Origin: Opisthocomus hoazin
Taxonomy: Eukaryota > Chordata > Aves > Opisthocomiformes > Opisthocomidae
Direction: 5' to 3'
Length of the DNA stretch: 64,000 nt
Assembly (NCBI RefSeq): GCF_030867145.1
Contig: NC_134419.1
Span: forward strand, 74,209,403 to 74,273,402
Of the stretch, positions 34,101 to 44,300 are shown in pieces. Made by a program: the position numbers and the translations under genes. Below the pieces are notes generated by a model that was not told where the DNA came from, did no database searches, and saw nothing but the letters and a program-made list of their open reading frames with translations. Positions within the stretch are counted from its first letter, which is position 1; every line of letters begins with the position of its first letter.

Positions 34101-36277
34101 ATTAACAAAAGGCACAGTGGATCTTGCTGTATATTTGGATGGTTATGATTTACCGCTTGTGTATAGTGGTTATTCATATACAGAACAATTTATAGAACAT
34201 GATGGTGCCATCATGTAGTCAGAGCTGCAGCACACCATTGCCTTACCTGGATTTGGATTTACTTTTTTTTTTTTTTTTTTAAGTGCTTACATGTTTAAAA
34301 TGGAGAAAGTTGTAATTCTGTTTATAGGAATAGCAGTAACTGTTGACCTGTTGTTGCTCTCTTTTTTTTTTTCTTTTTTTGGTATGTCATTGTATGCATT
34401 TTATTACTGTCATAAAATTAAGCACACTTGAAAATAACGAGAGATATGGAATGGTAGAGCAAAAGGTGTGTAAACTGTATTTGGCAACACGATAGTATGC
34501 CAAATGCATGTCATGGGCGAGCTGGGGTGTCAGTTGTGGAGCTGTGCAAAGTGCTGTTGGTGGGGGGCAGTCACTCTGTTACTCAGTAAGCAAAATACTT
34601 GTCTCTTGTTCTGAGCTTAGCAGGGGCCAGACGAGTGGTGCTCTGCAGTGTTTTTGAAGGTTTTGATAGCTAATTTCTAGAAGCAGGCATTTTTCCAGAG
34701 GTTAAAACACAGAATTGAAAGCATTACCTGAAGGATCTTATTAAAGTCAGCATCACTTACATTGTCAAAGATCAGTAGCTGCCGAGAAGGGATTGTCGGG
34801 GCTGCAGCGCTGATGTGTGCCAGCTCAGCTCCCCGAGCAGCGGGTGACCCAGCGGTGGCAGTGCCGTTCCGCGCGTAGAGTTGAAGGGGAGTTCTTTTCC
34901 ACATGGCGGCAGCCGATCATTGCCAGGTTTTTGAAAACTTGCTACCCATGGCTTTTTTTATTTGTCATTCAAGTAAGGAAGAAAAGCATGATGATTAATG
35001 ATTCAAGTATGAGGGTATGTTGTGGTTTGGGTTGGTTTTTTTTTTTTGGCGGGGGGTGGCAGGGAAAGCCTTAAATGAAATGAACTGTCCGTTAGAGAGA
35101 ACGGAGCTTCTGTGTTGATCCTTCTGCTTGCTTGTTTGCTTATTTGTGTAATAGCAGAGAGCATCAAGAAATGTGTTTACTATCCCTATGCTCAATTGTG
35201 GAAAATATCTGTAGTCCCTTAGCTTGCACGTGTAACTCTGTCCTGGTGCTCTAAATTACGTTCCTCACATTTGGAGGATCACAGTTCTGAACGTGTAAAT
35301 CTCATTTACTGTCTCGCTGGGTCATTTCTTTTAAAAACCACAGGAAGTTACCATTATCTAACAGCTCCTGCAGCTTGGAAACTTTGTTAAAATTGGTGTG
35401 TAATAACTTTGTTATTTTTTTACAGTGATTGTTACTCTTTTATATTGGTATTGTTTACGTGTGTTTAAATAACACTTTATAGACAAGTAAGAAAGTGATA
35501 TCTGTCCATGTTTAATTCAGATTGCCTGAGGCTTTGATTTTGAAATAAGGAGGAAAGCCACCAACTTTGAAATATGGCACTTGAATGATATTAATCTTTA
35601 AATTGTTTGAGAACTTCTTCACATTTTAGTGGTAAGGAAGAGGAGAAGACTATGGTTATTTAATATAGTCTATTTACAAGGAAGTGCCAGCCAGTTAGGA
35701 GAGAAGAATTAGAATATTGCTGATAGAACTGGCAGGGCTGAGTTCTGACGTTGGTCTAATAGATGCAGGGGGGCAAGTAAAGGAAGAAAGCATGTAGAAT
35801 GTATTCTTGGTAGAATATATTCAAGAGTCCATCGCAGACAAAAAGTGATGGACTGTCTGAGGAGATTTAAGCTAAAGGAGTAACGTCGAAGATGTGCATA
35901 GAGAAGAGGATTTCAAGTTGCAGCATAGTAAATTAGGGAGTGCATAGTAGGGGGAAAAATGCAGCAGAAAAAGGTAAATGTATAGGCCAGGGCTGATAGC
36001 AGAAATAGTGCAAAACTGATGAAAAATTGTAGCTCAAAGGAAGTTGGTAGAGGTAAGGCCATGTTCCCGAAAGGTACATACTAGGGCAATAGGTTGTGCA
36101 AACTTTTTAGAGAGATGGAATGGGATGAAGTGTGGCTTACAAGAATTAGAACATGGACCAGACCAAAATAACTTTGTTATTTTAATTCTTCATAGGGGTT
36201 CTGAAGACACTGCCTTGATGTTTCTCAAAGAAATATACAGAACTATGAATATCAATGCTGAACAGCCACAACATTGA
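15975..36277 (+). CDS. SEC23IP: SEC23IP, SEC23-interacting protein (p125A), 18 coding exons
   Basis: A COPII-associated protein of ER exit sites. It binds SEC23 through its proline-rich N terminus and, by family knowledge, SEC31 and acidic phosphoinositides. Coding exons: 15975-16116, 19935-20464, 21878-22073, 22569-22762, 23105-23194, 24492-24612, 24934-25023, 25654-25795, 27207-27415, 28103-28221, 29129-29299, 29677-29772, 29945-30151, 30785-30940, 31708-31810, 31898-32083, 33001-33163 and 36196-36277. The sum is 2,997 nt (998 residues plus TGA; human about 1,000). Every intron is GT-AG and every phase matches. Layout: proline/serine-rich region (48-250), WWE-like region (about 255-335), GHSLG lipase-type motif with Ser570, SAM (about 642-697), DDHD (about 770-990). 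Start chosen by the conserved [12 protein letters not shown] motif just after it. The mammalian protein is in the PA-PLA1 family, but activity is doubtful. Confidence 0.97.
16117..19934 (+). other. SEC23IP intron 1
   Basis: A 3.8-kb intron. The first 200 bp continue the CpG island; the rest is unique sequence with a (TG)n/(TA)n tract at 18077-18111. No coding exon or RNA gene was recognised. Confidence 0.85.
18077..18111 (+). repeat. (TG)n-(CG)n-(TA)n microsatellite
   Basis: About ten TG units, then GCGCG, then TATATATATA, in SEC23IP intron 1. An alternating purine-pyrimidine tract. Confidence 0.9.
19935..20464 (+). CDS. SEC23IP: SEC23IP coding exon 2, 530 nt (residues 48-224)
   Basis: The largest exon. 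After tttttgcag it encodes the acidic [16 protein letters not shown], then a Pro/Ser/Gln-rich disordered region ending [15 protein letters not shown] before gtagat. This is the part that contacts SEC23 in mammals. It varies more from human than the rest, but keeps [16 protein letters not shown] and GYNPYRHT. Confidence 0.96.
21123..21157 (+). repeat. 11-bp tandem repeat, three copies
   Basis: The unit AAGATGACAAA is repeated three times in SEC23IP intron 2. Confidence 0.9.
21878..22073 (+). CDS. SEC23IP: SEC23IP coding exon 3 (residues 225-289)
   Basis: Acceptor attttcag, donor gtaagt. It starts with a Gln/Pro-rich [16 protein letters not shown] and enters the WWE-like region at Trp260 ([20 protein letters not shown]). 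It ends [14 protein letters not shown] at phase 1. Confidence 0.96.
22569..22762 (+). CDS. SEC23IP: SEC23IP coding exon 4 (residues 290-354)
   Basis: Encodes [20 protein letters not shown] then [20 protein letters not shown], completing the WWE-like region. It ends [13 protein letters not shown] at phase 0 before gttagt. Confidence 0.96.
23105..23194 (+). CDS. SEC23IP: SEC23IP coding exon 5 (residues 355-384)
   Basis: Thirty codons, phase 0 on both sides, encoding [20 protein letters not shown] then [10 protein letters not shown]. Donor gtaata. Confidence 0.96.
24492..24612 (+). CDS. SEC23IP: SEC23IP coding exon 6 (residues 385-424)
   Basis: After ttttttcag it encodes [20 protein letters not shown] and ends [13 protein letters not shown] at phase 1 before gtatgt. 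The acidic end is typical of the family just before the lipase-like fold. Confidence 0.96.
24934..25023 (+). CDS. SEC23IP: SEC23IP coding exon 7 (residues 425-454)
   Basis: Encodes [20 protein letters not shown] then [10 protein letters not shown]. The VHGIG segment is the conserved start of the alpha/beta-hydrolase-like fold of PA-PLA1 family proteins. Phase 1 at both ends. Confidence 0.96.
25654..25795 (+). CDS. SEC23IP: SEC23IP coding exon 8 (residues 455-501)
   Basis: Acceptor ttctctacag, donor gtgagt, end phase 2. Encodes [20 protein letters not shown] then [20 protein letters not shown], part of the conserved lipase-like core. Confidence 0.96.
25916..25957 (+). repeat. 21-bp perfect tandem duplication
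   Basis: The unit TGACAAAAGAGAACTGCTAAT occurs twice head to tail in SEC23IP intron 8. Perfect identity suggests a recent event. Confidence 0.92.
27207..27415 (+). CDS. SEC23IP: SEC23IP coding exon 9 (residues 502-571), ends inside the GHSLG motif
   Basis: Encodes [20 protein letters not shown], then [20 protein letters not shown], and ends [10 protein letters not shown] plus the first G of the next Gly codon. The lipase-type pentapeptide GHSLG (568-572, candidate nucleophile Ser570) is therefore split by intron 9. Confidence 0.96.
28103..28221 (+). CDS. SEC23IP: SEC23IP coding exon 10 (residues 572-611)
   Basis: Completes GHSLG and continues [20 protein letters not shown]. The second half is a poorly conserved linker ahead of the SAM domain; phase 0 end before gtaatt. 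Confidence 0.95.
28360..28662 (-). mobile_element. CR1 LINE 3' fragment
   Basis: The plus strand begins cagaatcacagaatggtcgg and runs through ctccagagaaggagactcca to the region reading ttgtcctgtcactgggcacc. About 300 bp of CR1 3' sequence, antisense in SEC23IP intron 10. Confidence 0.94.
29129..29299 (+). CDS. SEC23IP: SEC23IP coding exon 11 (residues 612-668), start of SAM domain
   Basis: An acidic linker is followed by the SAM start [20 protein letters not shown] (from about residue 642) and RIDMESL. The acceptor ends GAG and the donor is the weak gtacga. Both ends are phase 0. Confidence 0.94.
29511..29523 (+). repeat. 13-base C run
   Basis: An uninterrupted C run in SEC23IP intron 11, prone to length variation and sequencing error. 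Confidence 0.8.
29677..29772 (+). CDS. SEC23IP: SEC23IP coding exon 12 (residues 669-700), end of SAM domain
   Basis: Encodes [20 protein letters not shown] then [28 protein letters not shown] is the typical C-terminal SAM helix. Thirty-two codons, phase 0 at both ends. Confidence 0.96.
29945..30151 (+). CDS. SEC23IP: SEC23IP coding exon 13 (residues 701-769)
   Basis: A Lys/Glu/Ala-rich helical linker ([20 protein letters not shown]), then [20 protein letters not shown] leading into the DDHD domain. The acceptor tctcaaaag has a poor pyrimidine tract. Phase 0 on both sides. Confidence 0.94.
30785..30940 (+). CDS. SEC23IP: SEC23IP coding exon 14 (residues 770-821), DDHD domain start
   Basis: Encodes [20 protein letters not shown], then [10 protein letters not shown] and [10 protein letters not shown], the conserved opening of the DDHD domain. 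Donor gtgagt directly after the CCA codon; phase 0. Confidence 0.96.
31708..31810 (+). CDS. SEC23IP: SEC23IP coding exon 15 (residues 822-855)
   Basis: Encodes [20 protein letters not shown] then [14 protein letters not shown]. Asp823 is a candidate first Asp of the DDHD quartet. KGRKR (848-852) is the basic patch that in mammals is linked to phosphoinositide binding. Confidence 0.96.
31898..32083 (+). CDS. SEC23IP: SEC23IP coding exon 16 (residues 856-917)
   Basis: Encodes [20 protein letters not shown] then [20 protein letters not shown], and ends in a charged helix with likely coiled-coil character ([18 protein letters not shown]). Donor gtatgt. Confidence 0.96.
33001..33163 (+). CDS. SEC23IP: SEC23IP coding exon 17 (residues 918-971)
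   Basis: Encodes [20 protein letters not shown] then [14 protein letters not shown]. Asp947 and His968 fit two members of the DDHD quartet. It ends after TG of the Trp972 codon before gtaaga. Confidence 0.96.
33578..33679 (-). CDS. Possible last exon of the same antisense gene
   Basis: After a good acceptor (ttatctttacag) the minus strand is open for 33 codons, [20 protein letters not shown] then [13 protein letters not shown], and a TGA at 33578-33580. It joins the upstream candidate exon in phase 0, giving a 92-residue product. No close poly(A) signal was found, so this pairing is tentative. Confidence 0.18.
   Translation of the reverse strand, partial: YACVGRQHLSKREAISELGDEDLVSNSTVGFSN
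34728..34904 (-). CDS. Possible first exon of an unrecognised antisense gene
   Basis: The minus strand has an ATG in a strong gccgccATGt context, opened by an upstream in-frame stop, then 59 codons ending ..ADFNKILQ at a CAG|gtaatg donor. It encodes [20 protein letters not shown] and ends [20 protein letters not shown] plus Q. Local CpG density is far above the rest of the intron. A second consensus donor (AAT|gtaagt) lies inside the frame. The product is not recognised. It could also be a decayed pseudogene or chance. Confidence 0.3.
36196..36277 (+). CDS. SEC23IP: SEC23IP coding exon 18 (residues 972-998 and stop)
   Basis: After cttcatag it completes Trp972 and encodes [20 protein letters not shown] then AEQPQH and TGA (36275-36277). 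Asp976 is the candidate last Asp of the DDHD quartet. The C terminus EQPQH matches the mammalian protein. Confidence 0.97.
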
Positions 36278-39200
36278 TGTATGGATACATGAATTTGTAA
36301 GTTTGCTCTAATACAGCTTGTGTACTCATATGAAATTCAGGTGCAACTTAGATGCCTTTACTTTCCCTTTTTCCTCTGAAGTTCAAGTTAGGAAGCAGGC
36401 AGCTGCAAAGTGTCATTTTGATGGGAAGAACAATTTTTAGACTTAGATGCAGGGGGAGTCTTCAAGTTCTTGCCCCCTTTATTTCCGTAAGATATCTGAT
36501 GTTAGAGGTTTTGGTATGGGGTAATAATTACCAGTACAAGTATGTAAAAAAAAAATAAGATCTCTCTTTATCGTGTTTCTTCCCCTGTTCAATTGTTCAA
36601 TGAATGTTCAAGTGTAGGAAAACTTGGTGATATTGGATAGAATGACATTTCCTTTACAGTGCAGTAGATTAATGAACACCAACAGTGTTCCAGTGTTGTA
36701 ATGTGCAAATAGTATTATTGGTTGACCAATTGTGCACATGTATGCCAGAGAAAAAGTCACTTCCCTCCTAAGAAGATGTTAAACATTGGTATTGATAAAT
36801 TACTAAATGAGACTTCTATATATGCCAGTATTATAGTGTCGTTGTATAGCTTAATTTTCAGTAGAACAAGTGAAACGATATAGCATGGAAATTGGTTCAC
36901 TTTGAAAAGAAATTAAAATATACAATGTATTTGAATGTCTTAGATATGAAATGTACTTGCAGGTAGTTTTATTTTAAGATGTGTGTGTCCTAATTGAAGA
37001 TCTGTATTGTACTGGTTTGCATCACTGGATGTTATAGAAGAAGGCTATATTATCTTTTGAGGGAAATACGCACCTTTGGAATCCTATGACAGGATAGTTT
37101 CTGATGTATTTCTCCATTTTTCAGAAGAACTGATAATGTCAAGGTACATAAATACCCAATATGAAGAGAAATACTTGACGTTTTAGAGGAATATTCTAGA
37201 TATCTTTAACTGCTGTCACGCAGTTTCAGTAGCCTTTTGTAACAGAATGCTTCTAATGATCAGTTGATAGCATCTTTTTTTAAAAAGAGATTTCATAGCT
37301 GATCAAATGCTTTTTTTTTAAGCATACCTAAATAATAGGAAAAAAGGCAGTGTTTGGCAGCACAGCTCTGACAGTGGTGTGTCAGCACAATGGCTGATGC
37401 AGAGTCTCAAATGATACCAAATTTTTTCTCTGCTTTTATTTCTTTATGACCGTTTGGGGTGAAATCATATGAAGCTTATTGCTACAGAAATAACTTTCTG
37501 TCTCATTGCGGGGGATGGGATGCGTTAATTTATCACCACAAAGCTAGACGTGGGTTTGTTGCTTAGCTTCAGCAGACGCTGGGGTAATTGTGTTTTTCAT
37601 TGAGAACTACACAATCAGAAGACGGTTTAGCGGGATGTCAGGCAACAAAGCACAGTCAGGGATGTCAGTGTGATTGTAGTACCGCTAGGAATTGCTCAGA
37701 ACTCCTCTCAGCTCTTGCTTGACTGAACAGCATTTGAGGCTAGGCTTCGGATCCCAGAAGCTTAAATGGGAGGGCAGTTAGGGCCCCCTGGGGTGCACTT
37801 AATGACAAGTGGTATCTTCGGAAGGCTGCACACTACAAGACCAAGAACTTTTTTACATTAGAAGAAATGCCTCTACATAAAACTGTGTAAAAGATTATTG
37901 CAGAAGTCTCACAGTAGGGAAAAGGAAAATTCTCTGCCATTGTTAGACAGTAGTCAGGTGGGGTTTTTTCTTTTGCTTTTTTCCTTTTCTTTTAAGACCT
38001 TGAAATGTGAAGGGTCGCCGTGTGAAGGTAATGGGTTATCCAGCAGTGCCTGTGACAGTAACATCCATTTACCTATCTAGGAGTAAGTTCTCTGAAGAAG
38101 CAGCTTCACTCTATTTGTGGGCTGCTGGAGGGAAAGAGTAAATGCCAAAGGTAGCTCTGGGCTCCCTCTTCATAGTTTTCACATATTTGAATTTATGATT
38201 TGAATGCTGAGACCTGACCACTTCCCAGCTTTGATGTGCAGAGCTACCTCTTGCTGTCCAGTGTAATTTCATGGTGTCCGCTATCAGTGGAGGCAAAGTG
38301 ATAGGATCTACTCCCCTGCTTGCCTCTTCTCAGGAAATGTGATCTGTAGGGTGCTGTTGGCCAGTGCAGATCGCTTTAACTTCTTGGAGACTGTGGTAAT
38401 TTTGGAGCAGATAAAAGTTTAGCAGAGGCAAGCTAAGGGAGGAGCTGGATGTTCAGTTTTGTGTCTGGTCTGAATTAGCTGATTGTTTTCTTTTGGGAAG
38501 TTGGAGGGAGTTGGCCACACGGTGCTCTTAAAAGCAGAAGAGGGACTGAGGTGGCCATTGGGCTTCATCTTAGGGAGGATGAATTTTGTAAGGAAAAACG
38601 GGGCGCGGTGATGCGGAGCATCTGCTGCGTAGCATGTTTGTGTAGCATTCTGTCTTGGGAGGTTCTGCTTGACATCTACTGGTAACTTGGTCTTAACTAA
38701 GTCAAGTCAGTAGCATGAACTATCTTAGCTAAAACTGCATAGGAGAAGAATTTGTTGCACCTAAAATTGGTGAGTAGCTACCGATATCTGTTTGCTTCTA
38801 ATCACTTATAAAATAGTACAAATGGTATTTAAAAACTCTTGAATTCTACTTTTATTTTGTATGAGTGACTTGGTTTAGCTCTTCTTAATCATCTTGAAGC
38901 TGTTTGTTTTGGAACAGTAGTACAGGGTTTCATGTAAACACTGTAAATAACAACTTTAACACATAAATTGGAAATTTCATATCCTGTGTCTATTTTGTTA
39001 ACTTGATTGGAAGGAAACTGAAAATGCCAAGATGTTTTTAAATGACTCTTGCCAATGAGAATTTTGTCCTCCTTTAGTAAAAGCATGTTCACCACTAACA
39101 TCTTATTCAGAGGAATATCTTTCACTGTGTTGGTTAGAAGATTTGTTTAAGTTGCTATACGCTCTCTCTTTATTATTCTTATTTTTACAGTTCTTTTTTG

Positions 39201-40100
39201 AGGGCCCCAGTAAGGAAATAGAGTGCACCAGCATATTAAAGATCAGATGTATAAACTGTCACATCTTTATTTCTATCTCTAAATAGACTAGGATATTTTA
39301 TTACTATCAGTTGAAGAATCTAGTAGCTAATTAAAATGTAGAGTGAATGACATCCTATGAGCAGTTGTTGTGAGCTCTTTCTGTTTTCTAATTGTAATTT
39401 CCAATTTGTGTCCACAAGATGTGTATTTCTGGAGCATTTTATATTAAAAAATTGATGAAAAATGTATATGGATTTTTAGATCTTTCTGAGTCCTCTTGAA
39501 ATTCAATGTTGGCATATTTAATTTTATTAGTACTATTGCAGGAATAGTAAACTTGATATATTTCATATTTCCCATATGTACACATTCTGTTTTCTCTGCA
39601 CAGCCATACCTGTTGCTCCGACAGACCTGGTGAAGAACACTTTGAAGAGTATCTAGTATTTTCTTAGTTACGGGTGACAGGATAAGTGTCAGACTTTTTT
39701 CCTGCCAGTCCGGAACTTGCTCAGATTCTACCTTTTTATGTCACTTCAAGCAAAGTTAAATTTTGAGATGATCATCACCATCATTGAAGAGATGGATGGA
39801 ATGACACAAATGTGATCTTAAATCGGTTTAATTGTACAGTTTCTAAGTATAAAATGATCGCCGAGGAAGGTTTTTTTTTGGCATGCAAATCATTACTTCT
39901 CTCCTTTAGCTATCCTTTCTCAGCTGGCTGTCAAACATGTACTTATTGAGGAGGACTTGTTGAGAAACAGCAAGACTCTGCTTTTCTTGACACATTTGTT
40001 GGTCCACCTTTTAAAAATAAAATGTGAACTGTATTTATAATAGTCTTTAATACAGATTACACAAAGCAGTTCATGACTAATAAAAACTAGCAACGAGAAT
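36278..40100 (+). other. Probable SEC23IP 3' UTR
   Basis: No coding potential follows the stop codon, and no AATAAA was seen before 40016. AATAAA occurs at 40016-40021 and 40079-40084. A 3' UTR of about 3.8 kb is therefore likely, though earlier variant poly(A) signals (AATTAAA-type near 36915) could also be used. Confidence 0.5.
40016..40084 (+). terminator. Two AATAAA poly(A) signals, candidate SEC23IP 3' end
   Basis: AATAAA at 40016-40021 and again at 40079-40084, 63 bp apart. A CR1 copy begins about 310 bp further on. Use is inferred from position only. Confidence 0.5.
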
Positions 40101-40393
40101 AATTTTCTTACTATTGTAAGTGTGATGGAGATTATTTTATAAAGAACTTTTTAAGCCTCTGTTAAGAGTTTTATTGTGGGGTTTTCTTTCGAAGTAAAAA
40201 TGAGCCTTTGACTTGAAAATGTTAGAAGTTTGCTACAGCTAGTTCAGTGTTTGCTTCTCCTGAAATGAAGAACAATTTAGAATAACATTTTGGTCTGGTA
40301 ATTAACGCAATTTTACTGGGTAAATTTACTAGGTAATGAAACTAGGCTGCAGTTGTGAGAATTAAAATGCTTACCTTGACCTTGCAGTTTATT

Positions 40394-40582
40394 ATCATAG
40401 AATCATAGAATGGTTTGGGTTGGAAGGGACCTTAAAGATCAAACAGTTTCAACCCCCCTGCCATGGGCAGGGACACCTTGCACTAGACCAGGCTGCTCAA
40501 AGCCCCGTCCAATCTGGCCTTGAACACTGCCAGGGATGCGGTAGCCACAACTTCCTTGGGCAGCCTGTGCCAGGGCCTCATT
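40394..40582 (-). mobile_element. CR1 LINE 3' fragment
   Basis: The plus strand starts tcatagaatcatagaatggt then ttgggttggaagggacctta, the reverse complement of a CR1 3' end, and stops at cagggcctcattac. About 190 bp. Confidence 0.94.
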
Positions 40583-40975
40583 ACTTGCAAAACAGTTAAT
40601 GTAAACAGATAAATATGAAGCTTATGGGTGCTAGATAATAATCTAGGTACAGACCTGCAATCCAGACTCCATTTTCTTGTAATGAAATTGAAAACAGTTA
40701 GGTGCTGTGAAATCCTTTGAATTCGTGTCACTGAATACTGAGCTGCTGTAGCTTTCTTCTGGCTTCGACTGTCATGCAAATTGTGGCTTTTCTTAATATT
40801 AGTGACTTAACCTTACTACTGACTATTTGCCTCTGTTATTGCAGTACATGAATTTTGAAATGCAGTATGTTTTTCTTGGTATAAGCAAAATGCACATTAT
40901 TGTGTATATATTTTGGTTATTATAATTAAAAATACCTTACTTCCAGTGGGTCTTTACAGCAAGGTTTTGTATTTC

Positions 40976-41302
40976 ATCACAGAAAATAGGTTGGAAGGGA
41001 CCTCTGGAGAGGCTGCTTAGTCCAACTCCCCCACTCAAGGCAGGAGTGGCTTAGGGCCTTGTTCAAGGACGGAGATCCTTCACCTCTCTGGACCCTATTC
41101 TAATGAATGACTACTATGATTGCAATTTTTTTTCTAATATACATTTGGAATTTCCCAGGTGGAACTTGTGTCTGTTACCTCTTGTCCTTTCTCTGTGCGT
41201 CTTCAAGAATAATGTCTCTGTCTTCTCTTGTACCCTCACGTTAGATAGTTGAGGACAACAATAAGATTTTCCTGTTAGGCTTCTCAAGACTGAACACTTC
41301 CC
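40976..41302 (-). mobile_element. Older, diverged CR1 LINE fragment
   Basis: Starts tcacagaaaataggttggaa then gggacctctggagaggctgc and continues through cctcttgtcctttctctgtg to ttctcaagactgaacacttc. It matches the CR1 3' region with many substitutions and indels. Confidence 0.75.
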
Positions 41303-44300
41303 TTGACATCTTCTTGCATGCCGTGTGCTGCGGCCATGTAGTCATCCTGGGGCTTTCCACCAGACTTCCTTTAGTTTGTCAAAGTCCATCTTGTTCAGGG
41401 AAGCAAGTTTGCCAGAGCAGATTTTTTTTTATCCACTATAGATGTATTTGTAACTTTGTAAATTAACTTCTGAAGACTGAATTTTCTAAGCTTTGCAGTC
41501 TGCTTTGTTAGCTAGAATACAACTAAAATATATTATTAAAAATTGGCAAAACAACAAAAAAAGACAAACCACAACCACTGGCCTCATTTTCATCTTAAGG
41601 ATCGTGGAGTGGAAGGTTATACACTTACATCTATCAGCTCTGTGCAACAGCCAGTAATCTGATGAATAAGATTAAAAAGCTCTGATGGTGCCTTGTTCAG
41701 TTTCTTCTTTTGCTGTAAAGCTGATGGGCTGTGATACAGCCCCCTGGGAGGGAACAGCAGGGCCAGGAACAGTAAAATTTTATGGGTGTGTGAGAAGTGT
41801 TGTTGCATGGGGGACCCTGGCTGGCAAGGAGCTGCTTTTGCGATGGAAGGATGCACAGGGGCAAACTGCAGGTGAATGAGGACCATCTGGAGCAGAGAAA
41901 TGGGTTTGGGAATACAGCATTAAAATCAGTTCCTGTTACATAAATAAAAATTTGACTGCAACTACGTTAACTAGCAATTCTTACATCTTAAAAGCAAGTG
42001 GAAATTCAGACATTAAGGAAGAAAAAATGGCAGTGGAAGCAATGATGATATAAAACAAATGAAGCTTAAAGAATGAATTTATATCTGCTGCAGAGGTATA
42101 TATTACTTCTTCAGCAGAAATCTTCTTAGCATGCTGCAACAACTTATTGGGCAGACCATATACCGCACAACCTCTTATCTATGTTAATCTAGGTTTGGGT
42201 TTTTTAAATTCATTTTGGCTTTTCTAAATAGGAGCAGTAGGTATTGTAATCCCTAATTAAATAGACAAGGCTAATTAAACTTTAGTTATGTAATCTATAT
42301 ACAAAAATTTGAAGTTTTCCTTGCCATATTTTCATCTGTGCTGAAGTGATCATAAACATAAAAAAAACCCCAACTTATCCAGAAGGTGACTTTTTTTCAA
42401 TTAAGATGTCTGTGTGGCAAGGCATAGTAGTACAGGAAAAGGAGGGGGAATTAGTTCATCTGCCCCATAGTGCTGGGAATTATAACCAGGCCATTGCCAC
42501 TCTGATTCTGCCCTGGCTTTTCTTGTGATGTGCTCCTGTCGATATGAAAATGTCCTCAAAAATAGGTGTACGGTTTCAGGCTTGCATTCTGGCCCTGGGG
42601 CCTCTACATGAGAAAAGAGGATTGAAAGTTTAAAGTGAAATGGTCTAAATTAACTTACTGAAAAATCGATGGAGGCTGAAGAGCAGGCAGAAGTGGGGAA
42701 GGGGCAGCTGGGGTGATGTGCTGGGAGGGAAGCTCTTGGTTCTGCTGGTGCTGGTACTTGCAGCATTCACATCCGTACTCCTAGGCTAGGGGCTCGGGGA
42801 TCCCCTGGAAAATGCAGTTCATATCCGCTGGTAATTTTAAGCTCTTCAGTGTGAAAGTGAAAGCTGAGACAGTTTCCATGAGCTGGAGTAAATGAGCAAA
42901 ACGATAACCCATTCTCTTCTTTGTCACCTACCCCTAGTGTCTTTTTAGCAGTTTGGCTGTGGGCTTCAACTTATTCGGGATTTTCACGTGAGAGATGGGT
43001 AAATATTGGGTAAATATTGGCTGTGTTCTGCAGCCCTGACCCTGTATCTCCAGCTGCGGCAGGTGATGAGCCTAGTGTGAAAACATGGACTGCAGCTGCG
43101 AGCAGCCCTGTGCTGAATGGTGCTGCGCTGGTGGGCTCCTGGAGGTGTTCGGGAATGTTGGAACACGCGTGGTGTGAGGTGCAAAGTCCTGCTGGCACCA
43201 GCTGGCTAACCCAAGAGCGAGCTCCCGTGGGGCCGTTGTGCTCTTGGTGCTTGGAACATCCTCGAGACAGATCACCACGTGCTGGTTCATGCAACGACAA
43301 AAGACTGCAAGTCACTCGTAGCAGAAGGGTGAAAACGTGTGACTAATTCTTGCTGACGGAAGCCACCCGATAACGTGCAGAGCGGAAGATTCATCTCGCC
43401 CTGTGCAGCTCTGTGACTTTCCTAAACACATTTTCTCCCCCTTGCTACTCCTGAAACTCTGCAGTGTTAGTTGGGGACTGAGAGTCAGCATCAAAGTCTT
43501 CAACTACAACAAGCTGCTCTAGGAAATGTTCCAGTCACAAAAAACAGGTCATGAATGAGGTGCTCTAACTAATGTCACTCGTGTCCTGTCCTGCTGCGCC
43601 AGCTGGGGCTGGCTGAGCTGCTTAGGTCAGTATTTCTATTTCTATTTAACGCATGCACACCAAGCGTTCTCCAGAGGATCTTCTGAACTCGATGCTTACT
43701 CCCTGCACTGCTCCGAGGCAGCCTGACTTTCACGTTTATAATGGGAGACTGTCTCTGTACCCTAATATCTGCGTCTGGAGAGATTTATGGAAGTCTGAAG
43801 CATTTTGACAAGATACAATGCTTTGTTTAGTGAAGTTGTTGAAAGCAAATGCCTTTACTCTCCTTCTGTGAGGAAACTGCTGTGTTGAATGGCACGCGGT
43901 GCTTCCAGAGAAGCACATATGGAACACTGTGTTGATCTTATGTCTACAAAATTTGTTAATTTGCACATTTTTTTGAAAATGAGTTTGTTGAAGGATGGAA
44001 GAGCTCTGACTGACTGTTCCACAAGAGCGTCGTCCTGGTAGCATTATGACAGAGAACATGTGCAGGAACCAAACGTTGGTGGTGGGTTCCCTAAAGCCAC
44101 ACAAGTGAAGGGCACAGACAGAAAAACTGCATAGCGTGAAGAACAAATTGGAAAAAAATAAAAAGCGACTGGAATAGTGAAAAACTGACTCTTACTGAAA
44201 GGTCGCACCTTTCTGGATACTCCTTTCCAGATTTTCATTGAGGCCTCATGTAGAAAATTAGTTATCACGTGGAGATTTTTTATGAATGAGTTCTAAGGGA

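Larger units (their letters stand above)
33164..36195 (+). other. SEC23IP intron 17
   Basis: A 3.0-kb last intron. It holds long T runs (34264-34280, 34362-34380) and, on the opposite strand, a CpG-rich open frame with splice-like ends at 34728-34904. Otherwise unique, AT-rich sequence. Confidence 0.85.
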
